Of a stretch of 9,159 bases of DNA, positions 1-5,716 are shown piece after piece; the first letter of the stretch is position 1; every line of letters begins with the position of its first letter. A program made the position numbers and the translations under genes. Origin of the DNA: CAYTES01 sp964436935 (GTDB lineage: Bacteria; Patescibacteriota; Gracilibacteria; UBA1369; UBA12473); assembly GCA_964436935.1 (NCBI GenBank), contig CAYTES010000056.1:1-9159 (forward strand), read 5' to 3'. The notes below the pieces were generated by a model. That model was given only the letters and a program-made list of their open reading frames with translations, searched no databases and was not told the DNA's origin.

Positions 1-1
1 C

Positions 2-1027
2 CGCATTCGCGCCAATGCGGATACGGCAGAAGACGCCACAGTGGCGCGCGATTTTGGGGCCGAAGGCATTGGACTTTGCCGCACCGAACACATGTTTTTT
101 GCCGAAGATCGCATTCCTTTGATGAGAGAAATGATTCTTTCGAAAGATGACCCCTCTGCGCAAAAACGGGCACTCGACAAACTGCTTCCGGTTCAAAAAG
201 AAGATTTTATCGGTATTTTCGAAGTGATGAACGGGCTGCCGGTGACCATTCGCTTATTTGATCCTCCCTTGCATGAATTTTTGCCCCGTCCGGATCAGAT
301 CCGCCAGATTGAAGAACTGAGCCATGAATTGCAATTGAGCGTGGAGGCGCTGAATGAATTGATTGTGAGTCTCCACGAGGTCAACCCCATGTTGGGACAC
401 CGCGGGTGTCGCTTGGGCATCAGTACCCCGGAACTCTATGCCATGCAGATTCGGGCCATTCTCATGGCCGGACAAGAATGCCATACACTCGGAGTGAATG
501 TGAAAGCGGAAATCGAGGCCCCCCTGGTGGGAAGTGTGAATGAATTGAAAGCGGTGCGTACGATTTTGGATCGGGTGGTGGCAGAACTGGGCGGCCCTTC
601 GGCGTTACCATTTGAATACACCCTGGGAACCATGATTGAACTGCCTCGGGCTTGCCTAACCGCCGATCAAATCGCCCGCGACGCGGATTTCTTTTCATTT
701 GGAACCAATGACCTGACCCAAATGACCTTTGGATTCAGCCGAGATGATGCGGGAAGCTTTTTACCCCGTTATATTTCGGAGGGAATTTTACCGGAAGATC
801 CCACGGCCAGCATTGATCAGGAAGGAGTGGGCGTGCTCATGAAAATGGCCGTACAGTTGGGTCGAGGTGTTAAAAAAGACCTCGAAATCGGGATCTGCGG
901 AGAACATGGAGGGGATCCTCGCTCCGTGGAGTTCTGCCATGACATCGGCCTCAATTATGTGAGCTGTTCGCCTTATCGGGTTCCCATTGCTCGTTTGGCG
1001 GCGGCGCAGGCGGCGCTGAAAAATTAA
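2..1027 (+). CDS. ppdK: Pyruvate, phosphate dikinase, C-terminal part (5' end outside the window)
   Basis: This is the PEP/pyruvate-binding TIM-barrel domain of pyruvate phosphate dikinase, which interconverts pyruvate, ATP and phosphate with PEP, AMP and pyrophosphate in the cytosol. The frame is open from base 2, so the N-terminal nucleotide-binding and phosphohistidine domains lie upstream, off the window. Family landmarks appear in order: GIGLCRTEHMFF (bases about 68-103), RLFDPPLHEFLP (251 on), GHRGCRLGI, the ELPRA acidic segment, FFSFGTNDLTQMTFGFSRDD, and the catalytic-cysteine motif GICGEHGGDP with Cys at 896-898. These supply the active-site Arg, Glu, Asn and Cys residues expected from the characterised enzyme. 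The protein ends with the usual SPYRVPIARLAAAQAAL, so the C terminus is complete. PEP synthase and PTS enzyme I share the fold, but the wording of these motifs is that of PPDK. The gene converges with the orphan at 1036 after 8 bp, and no terminator is visible between them. Confidence 0.96.
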   Translation, partial: RIRANADTAEDATVARDFGAEGIGLCRTEHMFFAEDRIPLMREMILSKDDPSAQKRALDKLLPVQKEDFIGIFEVMNGLPVTIRLFDPPLHEFLPRPDQIRQIEELSHELQLSVEALNELIVSLHEVNPMLGHRGCRLGISTPELYAMQIRAILMAGQECHTLGVNVKAEIEAPLVGSVNELKAVRTILDRVVAELGGPSALPFEYTLGTMIELPRACLTADQIARDADFFSFGTNDLTQMTFGFSRDDAGSFLPRYISEGILPEDPTASIDQEGVGVLMKMAVQLGRGVKKDLEIGICGEHGGDPRSVEFCHDIGLNYVSCSPYRVPIARLAAAQAALKN

Positions 1028-1035
1028 CTCGGAAT

Positions 1036-2076
1036 TCAGAGAATCACCTCATTTCTTTGTTCCCACAGCGCCATATCCCGCTTGATTTGTTTTCGTATAC
1101 CTCCCAAGGTTTCCAAGAATCCTTCCACCCGATTCGCAGGCTTTAGTCCTCCGGGGAAATGCAGAAAAAGCTTTTTACCATCATCCTCTTTTAAGCCTTG
1201 AGCGCTCTGTTTAAAATAGGCGTCATGAGGAGCAGGCAAATCAACTTCGAGCTCCGCTTTTGAGTAAGGTTCGTATCCCAACCATCCTTGAAGGAAACGG
1301 CCCATGTGATCGAAGGTTCTGCCGATGATAATTCCTTCATTCACGCCCTCCAGTGCCGTCCCAATCACCCCGTACTCTGAAAATTTTAGAGTGGGGGTAT
1401 AATTTCCAATGAGCCGAATGTTCCCAATGGTCAAACCTCCCAATTTGTAGATGGGAACCTGCGTTAAACTTTTGGTTTGTGTGCGATCCGGAGACATGAG
1501 GAGCAGAGAATGAGAAGGGTCTGTCGCCTGAAACTCTCCGATTTTTTGCACATAAAAAGACGCCTCATTCCCCTCGGGGGTTCTCAAATAAAAATACTCT
1601 CCCCGTAAGATGGTTTCTTTGATTTCATCGAGCGTCATCAAATAAAAACCGGGGCCAGTTTTCCCTTGTTCCTCAGCAATTTCGGCCGCTCGTTTTGCGG
1701 ACTCCACTTGAAGCTCTTGAATGCGTTTGGCAACCGTCTGAAGCGCGATAAAATTATCTTTAAACTTATCCGGCTCCAAGGGCCGAACCAATTTGCGCGA
1801 ATGACTCCGTCGATCCACTACGGAAAAATTGCGCCGCTCCTCATCGCTTAAAATGGCGGCCCGAACGCGGCGGTGCGGTTCATCGATCACGTCGGAAGAA
1901 ATAAGATTCTTAAGATAGGTTGCTCTCATGCCATCCCTCAATGTTTTTGATTCTTCAAGACCCAGCACTCGCAAGGATGACCCAGCTGATTGCTGCAGAG
2001 AAATAATAGGCTTTAAGGGAACCCTTGCAAAGAAGCGAAGCCCTTTAACGAGGTCTGGAAGTGAATTTTTTTCCAT
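1036..2076 (-). CDS. Uncharacterised 346-residue protein
   Basis: I do not recognise this protein. It is soluble-looking, with no signal peptide or membrane segment. The N-terminal third is rich in Arg, Lys and Glu (for example RRVRAAILSDEERRNF near residue 70). Residues about 108-138 are probably one long charged helix, possibly coiled coil. Residues about 155-255 alternate short hydrophobic stretches with Gly turns (FYLRTPEGNEASFYVQKIG, LLLMSPD, YKLGGLTIGNIRLIG, GIIIGRTF), which suggests a beta-rich domain. The C-terminal stretch is charged and helical (GGIRKQIKRDMALWEQ). The ATG at 2076 is the first good start, just inside the AT-rich divergent region. An AGGA lies only one base before it, too close to be a normal Shine-Dalgarno. 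The stop is TGA. The gene is read from its own promoter region away from the methyltransferase. That the ORF is real rests on its length, its position filling the gap and the absence of a better ORF on the other strand. Confidence 0.8.
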   Translation of the reverse strand: MEKNSLPDLVKGLRFFARVPLKPIISLQQSAGSSLRVLGLEESKTLRDGMRATYLKNLISSDVIDEPHRRVRAAILSDEERRNFSVVDRRSHSRKLVRPLEPDKFKDNFIALQTVAKRIQELQVESAKRAAEIAEEQGKTGPGFYLMTLDEIKETILRGEYFYLRTPEGNEASFYVQKIGEFQATDPSHSLLLMSPDRTQTKSLTQVPIYKLGGLTIGNIRLIGNYTPTLKFSEYGVIGTALEGVNEGIIIGRTFDHMGRFLQGWLGYEPYSKAELEVDLPAPHDAYFKQSAQGLKEDDGKKLFLHFPGGLKPANRVEGFLETLGGIRKQIKRDMALWEQRNEVIL

Positions 2077-2189
2077 TTCCTATAGTGATTAGAACATACC
2101 AGCGGACATAAAGGATTTAAACTTTATATTATATTTTATCTTTGTCAATTATTGACTTATTTCGTTTTATTGTTTTATAATTAAAAGCC
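2077..2189. promoter_or_regulatory. AT-rich divergent promoter region with a 13-bp palindrome
   Basis: This 113-bp intergenic region separates two divergent genes and is far more AT-rich than its surroundings. At 2144-2156 lies the perfect inverted repeat GTCAAT-T-ATTGAC. Its right arm forms part of the TTGACT -35 of the methyltransferase promoter. Its left arm read on the minus strand gives TTGACA (2148 down to 2143), a perfect -35. The best minus-strand -10 partners are TATAAA after 14 bp or TAAAGT after 16 bp; a TATAAT at 2133-2128 is too close, only 9 bp away. The rightward promoter is therefore convincing and the leftward one is only plausible. The palindrome could be an operator or simply two back-to-back -35 boxes. 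Confidence 0.55.
2152..2181 (+). promoter_or_regulatory. Sigma70-type promoter of the methyltransferase gene, probably leaderless
   Basis: TTGACT (2152-2157) and a perfect TATAAT (2176-2181) are separated by 18 bp. The ATG at 2190 begins 8 bases after the -10 box, where transcription itself should start (about 2187-2190). No Shine-Dalgarno precedes the ATG (TTAAAAGCC). The mRNA should therefore be leaderless or carry only a base or two of leader. Confidence 0.75.
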
Positions 2190-3386
2190 ATGACAATTTT
2201 AAGCCCTACACCCGAAAAAACGTCGCAAGAAATACCTGCCGAGTCGCTTGCACTCGAAGTTTATGGTCGCAAGATTCACCGCAAACTCACTTTTGAAGAA
2301 CTCCTTCAACTCGCGCAGCGCGGCGTTTATGAACCGGCAGATCCACTGCGCGAATTTTTGAGGACCCTTCCCGAAGAGTACATCGATTTGACCGGACAGA
2401 TTCGGCATCTTTTTGAAAAATGGGCCTCTAAAATCCCCTTTTTACATCATCTCTTTCAACGAAAATATGCAGCAGAAACGACTCCTGAAGCCGCTTCCCA
2501 ACAAATCCACGCGGATGCCGAACGACTGGAAGCCCGGTTCAACCGCATGGAAACTTTCATCATCGAAACGTGTCTGGAATCCTTGGGCCATGCGAATTTT
2601 TTAACGGCGCAGCGGGTGGGAGAACTCGGCTGCGGAGGAGGCCCGCTTCTGCGCGGTTTGGCACAGCGGTATCCGGATGTGAAACAGTGGGTTGGATTTG
2701 ATTTTTTCCCGGGAAGCTTGGAGTTTGCCGAAGCGAAAAAACAAGAGGGATTACTCCTATACCCCCCCTATAAAAATATAAAATTTCGACAGCAGAATAT
2801 TTTAAACGCCTTGTCTGAGCAGAATTTTAATCTTCTTTTCCTCAATCAAGTGATGCAATATTTTTCAAAAAAAGAAGCCGATCAAGTGATTCAAAATGCC
2901 CATAACGCACTCCGTCCCGGGGGACGATTGACCATTGTGGACCAGGTTCACAATACCATGTTCAAAGGGTTTTCCCCGGAAGTCACTGACTCCATGAATC
3001 AATTGCTATGGATCGCGCAAAAGGTGGAACACTTTGATGCTCAGGCCGGCCTGCATCATAATGAGTTGATGTGGCAGCGCTTTTCCGAGGTCGAAAGTCA
3101 TACCATTCCTTATCCTCAATATGTGATTCCCGAAGGACAAACCCCGGATGCCTATACACGAGCCTACTTGGTGAAGAGAATTCTACGGGGAGCTTCTCTT
3201 GCCCGTCTCACTGGAAAAAATATTCGCGATTTCAGAGCACTTATCGTGCAATTTTATGACGAACTGGTGGACCCCACCCGTTCCATTGAAGGCCCGCAGA
3301 TTGTGGTGACCACGGGGATAAAACGCGACGAATCCCCTACGCCAAAAGCTTTACCCGTGGCCAAGACCATTGGCTTATCATCTTAG
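2190..3386 (+). CDS. Class I SAM-dependent methyltransferase, substrate unknown
   Basis: The 398-residue protein has a Rossmann-type methyltransferase core at about residues 118-255. Motif I is VGELGCGGGPLL (143-154), which binds SAM. The strand WVGFDFFPGSLEFA (167-180) supplies the acidic residue expected to contact the SAM ribose (D171). LLFLNQVMQYFSKKEADQVI (215-234) matches the motif IV and post-IV region, and LRPGGRLTIVDQVH (241-254) is the typical post-core strand. About 115 residues precede the core, which is long for the family and may help bind substrate; so may the roughly 140-residue C-terminal extension. There is no signal peptide or membrane helix. The ATG at 2190 sits 8 bases after a strong -10 box, which supports this start. 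The gene converges with nadK after 11 bp with no hairpin between them. It could act on a small molecule, lipid or macromolecule; the sequence does not decide, and neither neighbour points to a pathway. Confidence 0.85.
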   Translation: MTILSPTPEKTSQEIPAESLALEVYGRKIHRKLTFEELLQLAQRGVYEPADPLREFLRTLPEEYIDLTGQIRHLFEKWASKIPFLHHLFQRKYAAETTPEAASQQIHADAERLEARFNRMETFIIETCLESLGHANFLTAQRVGELGCGGGPLLRGLAQRYPDVKQWVGFDFFPGSLEFAEAKKQEGLLLYPPYKNIKFRQQNILNALSEQNFNLLFLNQVMQYFSKKEADQVIQNAHNALRPGGRLTIVDQVHNTMFKGFSPEVTDSMNQLLWIAQKVEHFDAQAGLHHNELMWQRFSEVESHTIPYPQYVIPEGQTPDAYTRAYLVKRILRGASLARLTGKNIRDFRALIVQFYDELVDPTRSIEGPQIVVTTGIKRDESPTPKALPVAKTIGLSS

Positions 3387-3397
3387 GTGAACCGATC

Positions 3398-4285
3398 CTA
3401 ATCGCCCCAATTCAATCGATCACGAAGGACTTTGTAATACCGGGTATTGCTGATGCGCGCCATGTAAAACTCCCGTGAAGAACGGCGGATTTTGATTTGG
3501 TCTCCATATTCCAACTCCACACTTTTTTGCCCATCAATGGTCAAGGCAATGAAATTTCCTTTAGCCTTTCTTTGAGTTTCAATGGTGATGGTCAACTGAC
3601 GACTACTCGGAATAACAATCGGGCACATGGACAACGTGGCCGGACAAATAGGAGTAAAAACAAACGCATCCAGCTTGGGATGGACAATCGGGCCTCCGGC
3701 AGAAAGCGAATGTCCGGTCGATCCCGTGGCAGTAGACACGATCACCCCATCCGCCTTGAATCGTACCATTTTGCGTTGATTGATCTCCGCATCCAAATCA
3801 ATCAAGCGGGCAAAACTCCCCTGATTGATCACGACCTCATTGAGTGCCAAAAAAGTGTCTCTCTTCTTCCCTTTCCGATAAATCGTGGCGCGCAACATGC
3901 TGCGCGCATCAATATGATACCGCTTATTAAAAATATGCTTGATGACTTCCACAATCTTTTCGGTATTTTGTACCTCGGTGAGCAATCCAACACGCCCGAG
4001 ATTCACCGTAAGGACCGGAATGGGTTTATATCCCGCATGTCCGGCCAATTTAATAATGGTTCCATCTCCGCCAAAGGTGATCAGGAAATCCGGAACTTCC
4101 ATGAGCTCGTCATGGGTTGAAAATTTTCTCAACTTCAAGTGGGTTGCGGCATTTTTATCAAATATCAATTCAACGCCTTTTTTCTTTAAAAATTGGACGG
4201 CTTTATTGAGGATCGCCATTCCTGCACGATCCATTTCGAACTTGGTCGCAATACCGATGATGTGGATAGAATCCGGCTTAATCAT
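3398..4285 (-). CDS. nadK: NAD kinase (ATP/polyphosphate-NAD kinase)
   Basis: NAD kinase phosphorylates NAD to NADP in the cytosol. Numbering from the ATG at 4285 gives 295 residues, normal for the family. The hallmarks are the GGDGT motif at 72-76 (ITFGGDGTIIKLAGHAG), NLGRVGLLTEV (95-105), ALNEVVINQG (147-156) carrying the conserved Asn-Glu pair, and DGVIVSTATGSTGHSLSAGGP (179 on), followed by the TPICP segment and the late IDGQ. An in-frame ATG lies 72 bases upstream (4357), but the extra residues read through the end of the glycosyltransferase gene and do not look like the family N terminus. IHIIGIATK directly after the inner ATG does. The stop of the upstream gene is 5 bp before this start. 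A TACAAT box ends 7 bases before the ATG, so the gene may have its own leaderless transcript in addition to read-through. It converges with the methyltransferase gene. The stop is TAG. Confidence 0.95.
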   Translation of the reverse strand: MIKPDSIHIIGIATKFEMDRAGMAILNKAVQFLKKKGVELIFDKNAATHLKLRKFSTHDELMEVPDFLITFGGDGTIIKLAGHAGYKPIPVLTVNLGRVGLLTEVQNTEKIVEVIKHIFNKRYHIDARSMLRATIYRKGKKRDTFLALNEVVINQGSFARLIDLDAEINQRKMVRFKADGVIVSTATGSTGHSLSAGGPIVHPKLDAFVFTPICPATLSMCPIVIPSSRQLTITIETQRKAKGNFIALTIDGQKSVELEYGDQIKIRRSSREFYMARISNTRYYKVLRDRLNWGD

Positions 4286-4290
4286 TATGC

Positions 4291-5397
4291 TTATTGTACT
4301 GCTTTTTTCGAAAGGGAGTAAAATTCTTTTTTGAGATGCTCCGCACTCCTTTTCCAAGAAAACTTTCGCGCCTGTTTGAATCCGAACTCGATCAATTTTT
4401 CCCTCAATGCGCTCTCATTTAAAATTTTCTCCATCGCGTTCGTGATATCCGAGATGGAATAGGGATCAATTTTCAGCCCCGCTTCGCCCACCACTTCGGG
4501 CAGTGACGAGTTGTTGGACACGATGACCGGACAACCGCATGCCATGGCTTCCAGCGGCGGAATTCCAAATCCTTCATACAGCGAGGGGAAAACAAAAATC
4601 TCGGCCAAATTATAGATAGCTGCCAAGTCCGTCCCTTCCACGTAACCGATCAAATGAATGTTCGGATGTCCGGACTCCTTCCGAATTTCTTCACAGCACC
4701 ACCCCCAATCCCCCACGATCACCAAATGCACTTCCGGATGTGTGAGTGCGAGGCGTTCATACGCTTTCATCAATCGGGTGAAATTTTTACGAGGCGATAA
4801 CGTGCCCACTCCTAAAATGAATCGATCCGGAAGCCTATACTTTTGGGTCACTGTTTCCATAATCGATTTTTTGATGCGTGGGATAAAAATATTACTCGCC
4901 GCACAGGGTGTGAGGATGATCTTTTCATCGTTTATTTTAAAGCGCGTCTTTAAATCTTGCTTGGTGTTTTCAGAAACCGTGACGATACGATAGGCTTTTT
5001 TAAGAGCTCGCTTCAAGGTAAGGCGCTCGATCCACATGGCTTTGCGGTTGTGCCCCTCCGGGAGGATGAACGCGACCAAATCGTGAACGGTGACGAAGGT
5101 TTTAAGACTTTTGGGCGTGAGTGCCGGAATGATGGTGCTGGTTGTGGCCCAAAAAAAATCCGGAGGATTTTTTTTGAGATCTTGAAGTACCGCCCAATGC
5201 CACAACCATCCTTTTTGCGGAAAAACCTTTTGCGTCACATTCGGATATTTTTCAAACTCAGGCGTTTTTTCTTGCGTGTAAAGCACGTACTGATTCTCTG
5301 GATCATTTTTAATGAGCTCCTTGACCATCACAAAGGCATACCAACCTTTTCCGGTTTTGGTGCGCGCGGTTTCTCGAGTATCGATGGCGATCTTCAT
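4291..5397 (-). CDS. Family 4 (GT-B) glycosyltransferase
   Basis: This is a retaining GT4-type glycosyltransferase of 368 residues that transfers a sugar from a nucleotide-activated donor, probably to a lipid-linked or cell-surface glycan acceptor at the inner face of the membrane. Features in order: MKIAIDTRE...GKGWYAF at the N terminus (usual first strand and Gly loop), TVHDLVAF (103-110), TVSENTKQDL (140-149), the start of the donor domain FILGVGTLSPRKNFTRLM (193-210), VHLVIVGD, LIGYVEGTDLAAIYNLAEIFVFPS, then the EX7E motif YEGFGIPPLE with E275 and E283, and GCPVIVSNNSSLPEVVGEAG. The ORF could extend 60 codons upstream to 5577, but that stretch lies in repeats, reads Pro/Arg-rich and has no family similarity, whereas MKIAIDTRE is the standard GT4 beginning. 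The donor and acceptor sugars cannot be told from sequence. No other sugar-pathway gene is present in the window. nadK follows directly. Confidence 0.93.
   Translation of the reverse strand: MKIAIDTRETARTKTGKGWYAFVMVKELIKNDPENQYVLYTQEKTPEFEKYPNVTQKVFPQKGWLWHWAVLQDLKKNPPDFFWATTSTIIPALTPKSLKTFVTVHDLVAFILPEGHNRKAMWIERLTLKRALKKAYRIVTVSENTKQDLKTRFKINDEKIILTPCAASNIFIPRIKKSIMETVTQKYRLPDRFILGVGTLSPRKNFTRLMKAYERLALTHPEVHLVIVGDWGWCCEEIRKESGHPNIHLIGYVEGTDLAAIYNLAEIFVFPSLYEGFGIPPLEAMACGCPVIVSNNSSLPEVVGEAGLKIDPYSISDITNAMEKILNESALREKLIEFGFKQARKFSWKRSAEHLKKEFYSLSKKAVQ
4293..4322 (-). promoter_or_regulatory. Probable internal leaderless promoter of nadK
   Basis: On the minus strand TTTACT (4322-4317, 4 of 6 to the -35 consensus) is followed after 18 bp by TACAAT (4298-4293, 5 of 6 to the -10 consensus). 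TACAAT ends 7 bases before the nadK ATG. No Shine-Dalgarno precedes that ATG. The -10 box lies over the last codons and stop of the glycosyltransferase gene (GTA CAA TAA). The geometry matches the stronger methyltransferase promoter, but each hexamer alone is modest evidence. Confidence 0.5.
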
Positions 5398-5404
5398 GAT
5401 GCCT

Positions 5405-5410
5405 ATTGTA
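5405..5410 (-). promoter_or_regulatory. Candidate -10 box of a leaderless glycosyltransferase transcript
   Basis: TACAAT on the minus strand ends 7 bases before the ATG at 5397, the same spacing as at nadK. The 16 bases from this box through the ATG differ from those at nadK at only two positions (TACAATAGGCATCATG against TACAATAAGCATAATG). The best -35 candidate is TTAACT, 20 bp upstream, which is poorly spaced. An AGG lies 4 bases before the ATG, but it is weak as a ribosome binding site. Confidence 0.4.
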
Positions 5411-5411
5411 A

Positions 5412-5603
5412 AGGAATTCCCGCAAAATGCAGTTAAGTTTGAAAAATCATCAATTTTCGGTCGCTTCAAGGCAAAGCGAAGAAGGCCAGGCCCCCTGAAA
5501 GGGGAGCGGTTAGATATGTCGAAGAGCTCGGGCCCCCGAAGGGGAGCAGAAGCGGACGGAAAGAATGATCTTTTCATGGTAAGGGTATTTTGCGGGAGTT
5601 CCT
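5412..5603. repeat. 192-bp segment bounded by 19-bp inverted repeats (MITE-like)
   Basis: The left arm at 5412-5430, reverse-complemented, matches the right arm at 5585-5603 at 17 of 19 bases, including the uninterrupted core ATTTTGCGGGA. The 154 bp between them hold three short hairpins, two of them GC-rich, and no gene. I see no clear target-site duplication outside the arms, so calling it a miniature transposable element is an inference. A folded regulatory RNA or DNA cruciform is an alternative. The left arm ends 14 bp from the glycosyltransferase ATG and overlaps its likely promoter. Confidence 0.45.
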
Positions 5604-5623
5604 AAAGGGGAGTGGCTAGACAT
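5491..5623 (+). repeat. Three copies of a short GC-rich repeat
   Basis: Copy A (5498-5517) AAAGGGGAGCGGTTAGATAT and copy C (5604-5623) AAAGGGGAGTGGCTAGACAT agree at 17 of 20 bases. Copy B (5538-5557) shares the CCC-GAAGGGGAG core but diverges afterwards. In A and B, a C-run just before the G-run makes a small perfect hairpin with a GAA loop; in C the hairpin is reduced to CCT-AA-AGG. Spacings of about 40 and 66 bases are irregular. This looks like a dispersed repeat family rather than an array. Confidence 0.5.
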
Positions 5624-5716
5624 CAAAACCGGAATTTAAAATCAAACCACCGATGAAATCGGAAAAATCACCTCGCCTCCATTATCAAACCCTTTATGTG
5701 AACAGCTTCTAGTGAC

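Larger units (their letters stand above)
5398..5716. other. 319-bp non-coding, repeat-rich stretch
   Basis: No convincing gene lies between the glycosyltransferase start and the stop of the 627-residue orphan. The short ORFs that cross it are Pro/Arg/Gly-rich readings of GC-rich repeats. It contains a 19-bp inverted-repeat pair, three copies of a GGGGAG-containing repeat, and hairpins at 5461-5479 (TCGCTT/AAGCGA), 5492-5504 (CCCCT-GAA-AGGGG), 5534-5544 (CCCC-GAA-GGGG) and 5650-5662 (CCGAT-GAA-ATCGG). No hairpin is followed by a clear T-tract on the minus strand. The part next to the glycosyltransferase carries its presumed promoter. Confidence 0.7.

Noticed and set aside
3436..3448. AATACC-G-GGTATT palindrome as terminator for the convergent methyltransferase
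   Set aside because: The palindrome is perfect but short, has no following T-run and lies within conserved nadK coding sequence.
3497..4120. 207-residue ORF on the plus strand
   Set aside because: It is antisense to the conserved core of nadK, has no recognisable feature and is explained by the codon structure of the real gene.
4286..4357. 24-codon N-terminal extension of nadK
   Set aside because: It reads out of frame through the end of the glycosyltransferase gene; the family N terminus begins at the inner ATG at 4285.
5398..5577. 60-codon N-terminal extension of the glycosyltransferase ORF
   Set aside because: It translates the GC-rich repeats into Pro/Arg/Gly-rich sequence without family similarity. 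The inner ATG gives the standard GT4 N terminus and has a -10 box in place.
5491..5623. CRISPR array
   Set aside because: There are only three imperfect copies with unequal spacing, the third poorly matching, and no cas gene nearby.
5650..5662. CCGAT-GAA-ATCGG hairpin as terminator of the 627/508 operon
   Set aside because: On the minus strand the T-run precedes the hairpin rather than following it, so it does not have terminator form.
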